This document shows positions 18,917-31,191 of a stretch of DNA of 64,000 nucleotides, in pieces (positions within the stretch are counted from its first letter, which is position 1; every line of letters begins with the position of its first letter). A model generated the notes under the pieces. That model ran no database searches and was not told the origin of the DNA. It worked only from the letters and a program-made list of their open reading frames with translations. Made by a program: the position numbers and the translations under genes. The DNA is from Asterias amurensis (lineage: Eukaryota; Echinodermata; Asteroidea; Forcipulatida; Asteriidae), in contig NC_092648.1 of NCBI RefSeq assembly GCF_032118995.1, forward strand, positions 15,776,450 through 15,840,449, given 5' to 3'.

Positions 18917-21667
18917 GAATAACACTGACCGATCAAATCGTTGCTTGACTTTGCGTGTTTGGATAATAACGGCGTTCATGGTCAAGGTAAATCAAATCCG
19001 CACGAAGGCATTGAGGTACAAATTACAGACTTAATAATATTGAAGGGATGTTCTTTGTTAACACTCTCTGTAAAGGAGAGGCAAAAAATCTACGATCAAA
19101 CTAAGATCTTTAGACCGCAGAAAATGTTTGTAGGTGACAAAATATAACATAGTCAAATAACATGCTGTTTTGGGGTTGTTTTCTTTTGGCAAGTACTCGG
19201 TCTGAACACTCTCATCGTGGTGAAACTATGCACCTCATGTCCTTGCGCCTGAAAACGTCAATTTTGCATCTCGTCAAGTTCTTGTTTTTCTTGTCTGTCT
19301 ATTTATTTGATAGTTCCCCCCCCCCCCGCTGTTTACATAGACTTTTAGCTATTTTACTCTTCATCGATAACAAGTTGTTTGTGTCATCAATAGAAACAGA
19401 AATAATGGCAGTAGATATTCAGCTGATTTAAAAAGGATGCCAGTTATGGTGTTCGAAACAATGCACTGGAATTATAACAGGCTGCAGTATTTGTTGGAGC
19501 CTGAACTGGAAAAAGGCTGAGTTTCGAAAAGATTCAAATCTGGGTATTTTCGAAACGGCGCGCTGGAAAAGACGGGCTTAAGGTTCTTTTTTTTACGGAG
19601 AACGAACTGGAAAAAGCATGCGTTTCGAAAATACCATTTTGTGTGTATTTTTGAAACGGTGCACTGGAAATAATAATAGGCTTCAGTATTTTGTTCGTAT
19701 CCTTAACGGATAACGCCTGTGTTTTGAAAAAAAATACAATAAACACTTGACTTACCATTATTTCTGTGCGTGTTTGAGAGGTTTTTCCTCGCTAAGAGAA
19801 AGCTGCAGCTGTTTTAATTCTAAAAATCACGACCTTCGAGAAATGCTTGTGCCATGCATCGTTTTTTTTTATTTACCAACACACAGCTCTTGAAGCGGAT
19901 TTGCAATCTTGCGCAACTCAAGGACAAATCATACCACGCTGATGTTCAAATAATATGAATTTAATCGCGTATTTGTGATGAGACACATGTTCGAGTATTA
20001 CGCCAAGGAGAAAATAATGTTGTAATTTATGTTACTGGGGTCGATTTCACAAAGAGTTAGATATAATACACGTATGGCTAGTCCTACGTTAGGACGAAAA
20101 AACACCCTCATAGCACAGATTGTGTGTGCGTTTATTATTATGCCTTTAAACAGGCCTGAAGTCTTTTAATATTAATTGAGTGAGAAATTACCTCGTTCTC
20201 AAAAACTAAACGTTACTTCAAAGGGAGACGTTTCTCAAAATGTTTTTTTTTTATCGATTGAACAGCTCTCCGTTGGTCTTTATAACAAGCAAGTTTTTAT
20301 GCTAACATCTTATTTTGAGTACGGGCAATTACAATAGTGTTCAGTGCCTTTAATCGGCATCATAAGTTTTCATATGTCAAGGTGTTTTTGCCCCTTCCCC
20401 CGACACGACGTCACGATAAAAAAAATAAAATGAAAATAATACAATAAATTAATAATTGTTTACATGATTCACAAAGATTGGAGTGCTGCAATCGTTCGGT
20501 TTGAACAACTCTTTGATTGAGAGCCTATCGTCTGTAATTGAACCATGGCGATACAATGCCATAACATGCAGAAAACCTCCCCGGGACGTCGTTAACGAAA
20601 AGGATGAATTTTTGATGGAGTGCCACTGGTCCGCTAGGGGAGTTTTGAGCCGATTTTGTGCGGTCTTGGCCCCGACGTCAATAGAGACACGAGCTTTGAT
20701 TAGCGTTTATTTTCTTCTATTTAACCAGTATCCCAATAAGTCTCCCTTGTGGCCATTGGATCACACAGTAACAAATTCAAAACAAAATCAGCTATACAAA
20801 CAATGCCCAGAAGAATTCTAAGAAATATGAGGGCCTATATAGAATAATAAAAATAAGAAACACATCTCAACCAAGTATTAAGGGAGATTGAAAAAGAAGA
20901 GAGAGAAATAACGTTTTCAAGTACGTATTTAAATGAAGGCTTAGAAAAAATCAGTAATAGAAAATAGACGTTCAGATGGCAAAAGAGTATTGTTCTTTTG
21001 TTTTACATGACTAATTAATTAAAGACCTATTCAGTACGGTATCTAATAAAAGTGGTACATTATTGGGCGATCCAGGGTCATTGTTAAATTCAAAATTTGA
21101 AGATAAATTCATTCTTGTTTTTAACCCTAACCGTAAAAGGAAGTGAACATAAGAATTGGGGCCAAAGTTAACCTCCAATATTCTCAGTAGTTTCCTAAGC
21201 ATCTCGTATAGCCGAGCTGCGATGTTACTGATCAGCAGAATGCGGGTTATACAGTGTAGTACCAGTCGTGGCACAATATCATGTGTCCTTGAGCAAGTCC
21301 TTCGGATGGGACATCAAGCCGCATGTCCCGTGTGTCAGAAGTGGTAGTGCACAAAAGAACCCAGAACATTGTGGAGAGGGGCTTCTGATTGACATGTAAG
21401 CATTGCGAGCTACAGTAATTAAGCACCGTAAGCACCGTTTCGTGCATTGCCAGAAATATTTAACATTTATAATTATAAGGCAGGTCTGTATAACTATAGC
21501 TTTTGGAATAGTGCATTCGGATATAAAGTTTCAAAGCACCATTGTGATATTGGCCTTGTGCCCCATACATATATACATTTAGATCCTTGTATTCGATTGG
21601 TGGATACGCGTTTAGCGTCGTCCTCTAGTTGCCATTAATACTGCCGCAGAGCTCGGAAATTTAATAT
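18917..21667. other. Intergenic, no recognised gene
   Basis: AT-rich. 19490-19720 has three loose copies of a gaactggaaaaag/gtttcgaaa unit. 20130-20355 is a decayed A-type MITE half. 21215-21370 resembles SINE-3 (gtgtccttgagcaagt). The 112-codon plus frame at 20483-20821 matches nothing I know. Confidence 0.4.
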
Positions 21668-22054
21668 TTGAAGGCAGTGGACACTATTGGTAATTACTCA
21701 AAATAATTATTTGCACAAAACCTTTCTTGAATACGTGTAATGGGGAGAGGTTGATGGTTTAAAACATTGTGAGAAACGGATCCCTCTGAAGTGCCATAGT
21801 TTTCGAGAAAGAAGTAATTTTCAACGAATTTGATTTCGAGACCTCAGATTTAGAACTTGAGGTCTCGAAATCAACCATCTAAACGCACACAGTTTCGTGT
21901 GACAAGGGTGGTTTTTTCTTTCATTACTATCTTGCAAGTTCGGTGACCGATTGAGCTCAAATTTCCACAGGTTTGTTATTTTATGCATATGTTGAGATAC
22001 ACCAACTACGAAGGCTAGTCTTTGACAATTACCAATAGTGTCCACTGCCTTTAA
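21668..22054. mobile_element. Family A TTAA MITE, near full length
   Basis: Left TTGA (decayed TTAA) then aggcagtggacactattggt; right accaatagtgtccactgcct then TTAA. Central palindrome gatttcgagacctcagattt and its complement around tagaact. The right half has cgaccgattgagc-type sequence followed by ttccacaggtttgttatttt. Confidence 0.9.
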
Positions 22055-22287
22055 AAGAGTCTAACAGTGTCATTTCCAAACAAGGCGAGTTCGTCGTGCC
22101 CTGGTGGCGGAAAAGGTTGCGGTATAAATTCAAGTCGATCACATTCTACACACCGTCAATTCTATACCCCAGCTTTTGCAGTGAATGGTCGTGCTGACAT
22201 GTCAGAAATGGTTCACCTTCAGCTATAACTATTAAAAGGTGAATAATTTTTTATATAGAAAATGTGGCCGAAAATGTCAGAATGGTG

Positions 22288-22645
22288 TTAAAGGCACTGG
22301 ACAACTTAAGTAATTGTCGAAGACCAGTCTTCCAACTTGGTGTATCGCAACATGTCGACCATAAACATTAATACAAACTCGTTGAAGTAGCGAGAGAAAA
22401 ACGGAATAAAAACTCCCTTGTCACACTGTGTGCCTTCAGAGATGCTTGATTTAGGGACCTCATAAATCTAATAATGAGGTCTCGAAATCAAAACAATTCG
22501 CGGAAATTTACTTCTTTCTCGAGGGAGCCGTTTCCCACAGTGTGTTATACTTATAACAACTTTACTCTCCATCGCGTGTTACCAATATGTTTTACGCTTA
22601 CAATTATTTTGAGTATAAATTACCAATACTGTCCAGTGCCTTTAA
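22288..22645. mobile_element. Family A TTAA MITE, variant copy
   Basis: TTAA at both ends (22288-22291, 22642-22645); termini aggcactggacaacttaag and gtccagtgcct. Opposite internal orientation to the copy at 21668, so the two form a loose inverted pair about 230 bp apart. Confidence 0.85.
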
Positions 22646-23082
22646 TCTTACAGAATCTTGGGATGGAACCTTGGGATGTAGAACTCGCTTCTTGCATCGA
22701 TCGGTGAGCCATCAAAGGTACTCCTTTATGTCTTAATTCCAGTACACATCAATGCCGCCCGGCCACAAGGAAAATGTGTCTCATTGCGAACCGAAACCTT
22801 CAGCTTTACCTAGATTTACAATCTTACTGTTGAATAACACTCAAGTCCCCGCCCGCTATTTGCCGACATGGTGCATCCTGTATTTTAATTCGTCACATGA
22901 CATACATGTATTTAAAGTAAGATGTAGGCCTAAGTCCATGTTGTGTTGTATTGTGACAAAAACATCAAAGTTACCCGAAAAAGACCGACTACTGAATGTT
23001 TTTTAAGAAATCGGAATACGGTTCAGCATCTGAACAGCAGTCCCCCCCGAACACCCTGGTCAATGAGCTCACCTGCCGTCGA

Positions 23083-23242
23083 TTTCACCAAACTCTTCCT
23101 AACTTATGATTAATCTTAGGACTTAAGACGAGTTAAGTTCCGTAACCATAGACGTTAGGACGCATTGAACCCATAAGTTAGGACGGGTTACTCGTCCTAA
23201 CTCGAGTTAGGATTAATCCTATATAGAGTTTCGTGAAATCGG
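23083..23242. mobile_element. Foldback element (CCGATTTCAC..AAACTCT termini)
   Basis: Left gatttcaccaaactcttcct and right tagagtttcgtgaaatcgg are inverted repeats; inside, ggattaatc and cttaggac motifs repeat in both orientations. A related single end lies at 20040-20095 (gtcgatttcacaaagagtta). Confidence 0.6.
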
Positions 23243-23389
23243 CTGCAGAGGGCTTTTTCATCGTCGTAGAAACGAAGTGATATTTTCCAGAGGTTTTTAA
23301 ATAAGGGGATAAAAGGCCACCGACGAGTTCTTCAACTGCCGTTTAAAACCGGCAGGGTCGTGGCCGTGCGATAAAGGCCAGAGCCGCTC

Positions 23390-24215
23390 AAGGTTAGCGG
23401 ACAAAAATAATTTCAGAGTGGACTTGGAATAATGAAAAACACCACCAGCAACAAAAAACTGTAGGCGAGCAGATTAATTCTTCCATTCATCTGTTACGAA
23501 ACGAAACTATTTTAGAGTTATTGGCACATTCCCTGTAGATTAATGGCGTCCCCTGCTTCTTTTGCTGTCTAAAATTCCTTTCTCCAGAGAATCTTCTACG
23601 TTCTCGTATATTGTCTGAACCCATTGTCGTTATCTATATAGAAAAACTGGAACGAGGTTTTCTATATCATATTTACCAAAGCTTTGGTGGAGTTTCGTGC
23701 TACACGTTCTCCAGAGAATTTTTTAATATGGTGCAATAAGGAAACAAGTTACACTAAGACCCAGTGGTTTAAATCGCTTATTACTGACGCAAGGTTATCA
23801 GACAATATTAAAGAATACCACCAGAAACGAAGAACTAGTGAAGCAGATTAATTTATTTCATTCATCGGAAACTATTTTAGAGTTATTACCGCATTCCCTG
23901 TAGAAGATGGTGTTTCCTGTTTCTTTTGCTGTCAAATTTCCTTCTCCAGAGGTTTTTTACGTTATCCAGAGAATTTTACAATTTTCCTTTTGAGTATGCA
24001 GAAAGGAAATAAGTTACAAAAGATTCAGTGGTTTAAGTCGCTCAAGGTTAGCGGACAATATTCATTTCGGAATGGACTTGGAATAATAAAGAACTTCACC
24101 AGAAACGCCATGTAGGTGAAGCAGATTAATTCTTTCATTCATCCGTTACAAAACGATACTATCTTAGAGTTATTGATGAAGGCCTTTTATGTGCCACCGG
24201 TTTCTTAAGTTGCTG
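23390..24215. repeat. Three diverged direct copies of a unit of about 150-200 bp
   Basis: The blocks gcagattaatt..ttcattcatc and cattccctgtag recur near 23470-23600, 23850-23960 and 24120-24215, with tggacttggaataat preceding copies 1 and 3. No frame is conserved among copies. Confidence 0.6.
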
Positions 24216-24221
24216 TCTAAA

Positions 24222-24384
24222 TACACCGATCCATTAAGCCAGGCCCAATTATCATCGACCAATCACGACTGCGAAATCTGACCACCATTTGAAACGTTTG
24301 GTGATCTTTGCATTAATGGTGGTCGGGTTTCGCGGCTGTGATTGGTCAACTGGTAAGGAGGCCGGGCGTAATGGATCGGTCTAT
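24222..24384. mobile_element. Inverted-repeat DNA element (CCGATCCATTAAGCC ends)
   Basis: Left ccgatccattaagccaggcc and right ggccgggcgtaatggatcgg are inverted, with gaccaatcacgac opposite gtgattggtca and accaccattt opposite taatggtggt further in. Nearly the whole element can fold back. A partial relative is at 4527. Confidence 0.7.
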
Positions 24385-26439
24385 TGTGTTATTGTGGAAA
24401 TTATTCTTTATGACGTCATTGTGGGAATTATTCTTTGACACGCCACAGCACAGCACAGATGAAGTTATATAACAGAAAACAACTGTTAAAACAAATCTGA
24501 AGGGAAAGATTTGCCCGCTCTGATTACAAAATCCTCAAAGCCCAGAAATATTTTGTTACCCTTTATATAGGATAACTGTAATAAAAAAGGCGCTTGAAAC
24601 ATGTCAACTTGTATTATTCTACAACCGAATTTAGAATAAAGCACTGCAGCTGCAGCTTCACCCATTTCTTCTGAAATTGTTTTCATTGTTCGACATCTCA
24701 TCTTATATATGCACCATTACTTTTCTCGAATCACTGCCCCAATCTTTTAGATTAAACTATTTCTGTGACGTCACTCTATTGTTGAAAGTGTAGATTATTT
24801 TTACGAATCTACTCTTTCGTTACGAATCTACATTTAAGTGTAGATTCGTAACATAATCTACAGTTGAGTACAGACTCACTTAAGTAAATAGTTAAATTTG
24901 TCTTTCTAAACTCAAAAATATACATGAAGGGCAACAAACACAGCTGAAAATAAGTTAGCTTTCATTTTACAGTATAATTTTCCAGCTTAGAAAAATCCAT
25001 TTTTAGTAACACAATTTATTGTTAGCGAAGCAAACTGACATTGTACTTGATAATTTTGCAAGCACTACAATATGCCTATATATTTTGTAAAATAATTATA
25101 AAATGTGACCAACCGACGTTTGAAAACGTATACGAAATAAGATAGTCTAAGTGTTGTTTCTATTGAGAAATCCATTTCATTGAAACCAGTTTCAATATAT
25201 CACATATTAACCTAATGAGGGAAATAGTCTTAGTCAGAGAATAGACTCTAAAGTGTAGACTCGTGATTACAATGTACTCGCCTTCGGCTTGTACATTATA
25301 TTCACGAATCTACACATTCTCGTCCATTCTCCTTAACGTATTTCCTCAAGTTCATTTCCAATGAAAACACAGTTATTTCTTTATCTGACAATAAGCGTCA
25401 TGGAAACCCTTCCCAGGGGCAAGCAGGGAAGAAGACATGGCACGGGGGACTGAACGGGGGTGGGGAGGAGGTTGGCAGATGACCCGGGGGTGGTTCTGAT
25501 GCAGGGAGCTACACCCAACTCTGCCCACATCAGTTTACGCAACTGCTCTTTAGGACCTTTGTTTTCATAAAATACTTTTATTTTGTTTCCCATCAGGGTT
25601 GAAACTCATGTTGGCTCTTATGAATAATCGTGTGATATATCAATTCGGTTGAATTTGCCTTGTACTACTTTTGCCGAGGCTCAGATGTTTTTTGTGGGGA
25701 AGATGCTACTCCAGATATATCTTCCAAAAAACACATCAAAATAATTATCGGCTCAATGCACACTTGCTCAGGGAACCATAACCTTACAAGCTTTGCTTCT
25801 TTAAGGGTCCCTCTACAGTTCCATGAATGTTCATGCTTATTATTCATTTATCGACCGACCGACTGATGACGTCCGACTGACTTACCGAGGACGTCCGATC
25901 TACTGACTGACTGAAGACATCCAATCGATTTGGGACTTCCGATCGATCGCAGAAACAAATAGTTTGACAAAGAAACATCCAACCATTCAAGCCAGACATG
26001 AAAACATTTAGACGAAGACGTGAATCGCATTAAAATAAGTCAAAAAATAAAGAAAACAAAAATTTACAAGAGTTGTGATCTTTTATTAACATGTACGGTG
26101 ACTGAACAGTTGAAAAGATAGCACGGTGTCCAACATAAAGGCATACACATTTTACGTTCAGTACAATACGCAATTAATATTTATTTTTCTTTTTTAATTT
26201 AAGTTCGGCGTACGTTTTCGGTACATGGAGTTGCAATTATGTTTTGATTAGAAGACTCAAATAAAACGACAATATTATAATCTGTGTTAAACCTCTTGTA
26301 AAAAAAAAAATAATAAAAAACTCTGTTGTGATTAGTGAAAAGTACACTGCTCTTACAATTTTTATTAAAAATATTGTTTTTCTGATAATAGCCAACTTAT
26401 ATATAAAATAGTTACTGGTAACTATAAACCTTAATATAC

Positions 26440-26580
26440 TTTTCTCTAGAAGACGACCAGAGCATACTGATCGAAACGTCGAGTTGAAACCAACGATTCT
26501 TTTCAGAACCACCCCAACTCATTAGAGATAGGCCTAGTCATCACATGGTGTTACCACAAACCTTTCTATATTGTTATATA
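26440..26580 (+). mobile_element. GAAACGTCG repeat with hairpins (Penelope-like tail?), copy 1
   Basis: Order: agaagacgaccagagcatac, tgatcgaaacgtcgag, a 6-bp hairpin attctTTTCagaacc (one mispair), accccaactcattagagata, then acatggtgttaccacaaacc. About 90% like the copy at 57000-57145. Assignment to Penelope-like elements is from general knowledge of their tails. Confidence 0.5.
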
Positions 26581-27727
26581 TTTTTGTTTAACTTTTTCTA
26601 TAGTAATATGGTGCTGATAACAATCGCACTGAGAAATTGTTTTCTACTGTTAAAGTTGGTTGGAGAAAACAAAAAAAATGTCCTTTAAGGGACAGTGTTT
26701 TTCCTTTTTTCCATACGAATATATATATCCTATATAGATGTAACTTTAACTTGGTAACAAAGCAACGGAGAGCTGTTGATAGTATAAAACATTGTGAGAA
26801 ACGGCTCCCTCTGAAGTAACGTAGTTTTTGAGAAAGGGTAAATTTCTCACTCAAATAGTAAAATACTTCTAGCCAGAAGCCTTTTATTCCTATCTTAAAG
26901 CACACAATTTTGTACAACAAGGACGTTTTTTCTTTCATCATCATCATACAGATGTAATTTATACACAATATTTTTAATAACCTGCAAAAATTCGCATTGT
27001 TGAGATATCAACGAAACTCCAGAGCAGTTTTGTTCACGTAGGAAGAACACTCCGTAACTTGAATACACAATCTGAGAAACGTATCTGACAGTAACGTTTC
27101 TCAGATTCAAATTTAGGGGATAGAAACTGATATCTTTATCCATAAACACATTATACTTCGAAGAGAAATGATTCTCAAAATGCTTTATATCGAAATAATG
27201 CTGTATCTGTATACAAAGCAAGTTTTTATTGACATTAAAGTTTTATGAGTGATTATCAAACGTATACCTCCCCTTTATTGTAGTTCTAAATCACAAGGGA
27301 AATCCTGTAAAGCCTATGTCAGAGCCATTGATCCACCTGGCATGATAGGACGAGGTGCTGTGGCTCAACAGAGCGACGAATTCAAGCTGCAAAGGGGCAA
27401 TATTACATTCATGTGCGTGTCAGCAATTAATTGCATTTTGTTGGTTGGGTTGGTGCACTATTGGTAATTACTCAAAATATTTGCTAGCATATACAAGTTT
27501 ATTGGTAACTTGAGAGAAATGGAGAGCTGTTATTGGTTTAAAAACCTTTTGAGAAACGGCTCCATCTGAAGTAACGTATATATGTGTTTGAGGAAAAGGT
27601 AATTTCTTATACTGTTACTATTATTAAGCATTTAGGCACGCTATTCATGGTAAAACCATATCACAGCGTTTACAAAGAGCAATAAATTAAACATTGTACA
27701 TACAAACAACAATAGAACAAAAAAAAA

Positions 27728-28287
27728 TCAATTAGGAAAGAGGTAGGTTTTGAGAATCTTCTTAAACACATTCACTGTTTCAGCAGATTTAATATAGGAG
27801 GGAAGTTCATTCCACTCTTTAGCTGCTGAAACAGTGAATGTTCGATCTCCCGCTGTCATGGGAAAAGTAAGGCGAAATGAATCTGCATTGGAGCGAAGAT
27901 TTGAACGCAAAGGTCGATACAACTGAATACATTCATTAAAATACACTGGTGCCTGATTGTGAAAGAATTTGTAAACGAATAAAAGAATCTTAAATACAAT
28001 CCTCTGTTTAATTGGTAACCAATGAAGCGATCTTAGAAGAGGCATGGCATCATGACGGCGATCAAACCTAAAGATAACACGAGCAGCCCAGTTCTGCAAA
28101 CTTTGAAGTCTCTTAATATGCACCTGTGGGACTTCTGTAAACAACCCGTTACAATTATATAGTCTAACCGGGAAAGAACATGGCTGCGAATCACATGATG
28201 ACATGCCTCTTCAGATACATACTTCCTTATCTGTGACACATTTTTTAACTGAAATCGAACAGACTTGCAAAGGTGGTTTATACTCAA
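27728..28287 (-). pseudogene. LINE (CR1/L2-type) reverse-transcriptase C-terminal remnant, frameshifted
   Basis: Two overlapping minus-strand frames continue one another. 28287 to about 28160 reads CKSVRFQLKNVSQIRKY and SHVLSRLDY. Then, after a frame change, 28204-27728 reads LQNWAARVIFRF, LHWLPIKQRIVFKILLFVYK, AAKEWNELPSYIKSAET and FKKILKTYLF. These are the known end-blocks of non-LTR retrotransposon reverse transcriptases. Only the last 200 or so codons remain and there is no catalytic domain, so it is a dead 5'-truncated insertion. A short non-coding 3' tail follows down to about 27620. Confidence 0.85.
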
Positions 28288-29285
28288 ATATTATAATGCT
28301 TAGGCCAGAACTGAAGTTTTTTTAATACATTTTTTTTTTAGACATCCGAAGGGTGCTTTCTCTTTCATTATTCTCTTGCAACTTCGATTTTTTTTGCCGA
28401 GTCAAAATTTTCACAGGTATGTTATTTTGTGCATGTTGGAATACACTATAGTGCCTAGTGTAAAGTGCTTTTACACAGCTATGGGCCCATAAGTTATGAT
28501 GATTTGGTGGGTTTTTATAAGTCGTCAACACTTCAAAACTAATGTTCGAAATAGAGTTTGTTCTATCACATTCCTTCCAATGTCTCGATAGAAATACCTG
28601 CGTCATAATTCTCGAAGTTGATACACTTTTGATCTGGAACAACTATTTTCAAATAATAGGTGTACTTAAATACATTATAAGTTGCATAATATACCAGTGA
28701 TACGTGCTTTTTCCATTCGTGTTTTTAAAATTGTGACAACGCTGACTGTTTTTTTTTTTTTTTTATATAATGGGCAAAATCACTCACCCGTTTTAATCTG
28801 CAGATTAAACATAATGGATTTAGTTCTTCGAAAAGTAATCTTTTTAAAAGAACCAAACTAATTAAAACAGCAATAGTATGTACAACAACAGCAACATTTT
28901 TTTTTAAAACTATAAAGTAGTTATTACAAGTACCTAGCAGTCCGTCAATTCGCCCATTTAACCAAGAGGAGATCCGAGGTCGAATTATGTGTTATGGGGT
29001 AATCGTCAAAGTCCAATTAGATTTGGGGAAATTACATTTCTCAACCTCACAAAATGTTGCCAATTTTAGCAAAATTCAAATCATGACGTCATCGGACATG
29101 GTTTGTACATTCCAATGAGTCTTTTTTTTTGCGACAGTCAAAGGTAAACAGTACTGTAAGATTGAAAATCATCAGAGTAAGAATGAACAAAAAATTATCT
29201 GTACACAAAATGAACATAGCCATTTGTTTGAAATGTGACGTCATGTTTTTGGATGGTTGCAAACATTGCCCAGTGATGAATGACC
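28288..29285. other. Intergenic, decayed repeats
   Basis: 28330-28480 resembles a decayed family A right half (cctttttcttt, tcacaggtatgttatttt). Poly-T/A runs at 28750 and 28900. Nothing coding recognised. Confidence 0.4.
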
Positions 29286-29647
29286 TTAAAGACACTGGAC
29301 ACTATTGGTAATTGTCAAAGACCAGTCTTCCCACTTGGTGTATCTCAACATAATTATGCACAAAATAACAAACCTGTGAAAATTTGAACTCAATTGGTCA
29401 GCGAAGTTGCCAGGTAAGTATGAAAGAAAAAAACACCCTTGTCACACGAAGTTGTGTGCTTTCAGATGCTTGATTTCGAGACCTCAAAATCTAATTCTGA
29501 GGTCTCGAAATCATATTCGTGGAAAATTACCCCTTTCTCGAAAACTATGTCACTTCAGAGGGAGCCGTTTCTCACGATGTTTTATACTATCAACCTCTCC
29601 CATTATTATTATTTTGAGTAATTACCAATAGTGTCCACTGCTTTTAA
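29286..29647. mobile_element. Family A TTAA MITE, near full length
   Basis: TTAA at 29286-29289 and 29644-29647; termini agacactggacactattggt and accaatagtgtccactgct. Central palindrome gatttcgagacctcaaaatc / gaggtctcgaaatc. It lies in the presumed 3' flank of the GPCR gene. Confidence 0.9.
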
Positions 29648-29892
29648 AACGCAGTGTCATTTAAAACGGCTTTTTACGAAAAGGAAAATGAGTGGATCTT
29701 AAAACTGACTTTGACTTTCTGGAGACCATTTTTAAGATCTCAAAGTCGAACTACCTTCATATGCTTGCTAAATCGACTGACTTATATCCAACTTAACTAG
29801 GAAATGTTTGCCGAGTATCGAGAAATCTGGTTTAAAGTTAATGCTTTGATCTTCCCGGTGACGTGAAAGAAAATCAGTGAGTCATCAGTTTC

Positions 29893-30025
29893 TCGATGAA
29901 GACATAAAGATGAGAAGAGTGTACTGTTCGAAACGTCGATATCAAAGGCTCTCTTCAGAGCCAACACTGCCCCGAAAGATATTTTATATACATGGTTGTA
30001 CCAGCAAGTTTACTATTTATTTATA
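29893..30025 (+). mobile_element. GAAACGTCG repeat with hairpins, diverged copy 3
   Basis: Same order as 26440 and 57000: gatgaagac.., gttcgaaacgtcgatat, a perfect hairpin ggctctCTTCagagcc, cactgcccc, then acatggttgtaccagcaa. The stem differs from copy 2 by a paired T-A to C-G change. It ends about 75 bp from the GPCR stop codon. Confidence 0.5.
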
Positions 30026-30099
30026 ATAAGTTCTAGGCTTCAAACATCACTTTAGTTCCTCGTTGAACTAAAGAAAGTGATAGTCATTCACAAAAATGC

Positions 30100-31191
30100 T
30101 TAAATTGGATGGATCTTTCTCATGAGCCGCCGGTTCCAGAAGCAGAGAACTTTGATGAAACCTTTTCGCATACGAGGGCTGGTTGCAGCGTAGATAAACG
30201 GATTAATGGCCGAGTTAACCCATATAGTATAGTATACGGAGTTCCAGAGGAGCCACGTAAAATTGGGCTTTTTCACGATGAATAACAGCTGCACAACGTA
30301 GTAAGGGACCCAACTGAGTGAGAACATACCCACGATGATGGCCAGCGTGATGGCCGCCTTCCGGTGTTTCTTGTACGACTTTCTGGTGTCCAGGTTTCGG
30401 TTGATTTGCCCGGTCGGAACTTTTGGCTCCACTTGTATTAAACTAGACGGCATTGCTGGGTCGATGGGGGCGTTTTGTGATGTTGCATCTGTGACTGTGC
30501 GAACCAGGGTCTTGGAGCGCTTTAGAATGTTAGCGTACACATTGATGTTAAAGAAAGCCAAGAAGATGAAAGGAGTAACGAAGCCGACAAGGATTTGAAG
30601 TATGTTGTAGTGTAAGATGTACAGTACACCGAAATCGCAGGTTACCGAGTAGATCACAACGTCCTTGCTTTGAGCCCAGAGACCATTGCCGAGGACCGGT
30701 ACGGCAAAGAACAGGAGAGACACTGACCAAGTTCCCCCGATAAGGATACCCGAGAGTACCCTGCTCTGATACTTCTGATACTTTAGGAACTTCGTGACCA
30801 GAAAGTAACGGTCCATACTGATGAGAACGATAGCAAATGCAGATTGCATGCAGGCGGCATAATCTAGAATTGTCCAGAAGGTGCAAACGGCTCTCCCAAA
30901 TGGCCAGTTGCCGAAATATCGCCAGAGATTGTTGAACACGAGAGAGTTGAGTCCAACGCATAAGTCGGCACTGGAGAGGTTCAAGATGTAGTGGTTAGCC
31001 ACGTTGGATCGGAGCTGTTTGTCACCAAGTATCACGATGAAAACCAGAATATTACCACCTGCAGACAGCAACCACATGAGCCAAACGAGTGTCGAGATTA
31101 CCAGTTCTATCGGCAGTGGATGTGAGAATTCGCCAAGTAAATCATACACATAAGACGACTCCTCCACGATTGATTCAGTGTTGTTCTCCAT
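30100..31191 (-). CDS. Amine-type class A GPCR, histamine H3/H4-like, single exon
   Basis: A complete 363-aa seven-helix receptor on one exon; the ATG at 31191 gives MENNTES with an N-glycosylation site (NNT). Class A landmarks: N47 (1.50), D76 (2.50), C103-C185 disulfide pair, DRY at 127-129, W155 (4.50), P207 (5.50), SWVP at 293-296, NPFIY at 330-334, and a Cys-containing helix 8 (KVLCFW). D110 (3.32), Y297 (6.51) and W324 (7.43) are the amine-binding set. The segment from helix 3 to loop 2 (LDYAACMQSAFAIVLISMDR) resembles H3/H4 receptors. Position 5.46 is Gly203, not the Glu of H3/H4 or the Ser/Thr of catecholamine receptors, and CWxP is SWVP. The third intracellular loop is short (about 50 aa). 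It probably couples to a G protein at the plasma membrane; the ligand is unknown. Single-exon structure suggests an old retrocopy or a lineage-specific expansion. Confidence 0.95.
   Translation of the reverse strand: MENNTESIVEESSYVYDLLGEFSHPLPIELVISTLVWLMWLLSAGGNILVFIVILGDKQLRSNVANHYILNLSSADLCVGLNSLVFNNLWRYFGNWPFGRAVCTFWTILDYAACMQSAFAIVLISMDRYFLVTKFLKYQKYQSRVLSGILIGGTWSVSLLFFAVPVLGNGLWAQSKDVVIYSVTCDFGVLYILHYNILQILVGFVTPFIFLAFFNINVYANILKRSKTLVRTVTDATSQNAPIDPAMPSSLIQVEPKVPTGQINRNLDTRKSYKKHRKAAITLAIIVGMFSLSWVPYYVVQLLFIVKKPNFTWLLWNSVYYTIWVNSAINPFIYAATSPRMRKGFIKVLCFWNRRLMRKIHPI

Larger units (their letters stand above)
22646..27727. other. Intergenic, repeats only
   Basis: No convincing coding sequence. 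It holds the foldback at 23083-23242, the diverged tandem repeat at 23390-24215, the element at 24222-24384, gtagattcgt-type inverted repeats at 24785-24890 and 25240-25325, a gacgtccgactgact-like simple repeat at 25858-25965, and A-type MITE remnants at about 26760-26950 and 27450-27600. Confidence 0.45.

Noticed and set aside
20483..20821. 112-codon open frame in the intergenic region
   Set aside because: No similarity to any family I know, no flanking exon signals, surrounded by decayed repeats. Not reported as a gene.
26440..26480. Active hammerhead ribozyme
   Set aside because: Stem and GAAAC core are present, but the CUGANGA box is not intact; kept only as a structural resemblance.
30548..30961. 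Second minus-strand frame of 137 codons inside the GPCR
   Set aside because: Overlaps the receptor in another frame; the receptor frame has all the class A landmarks.
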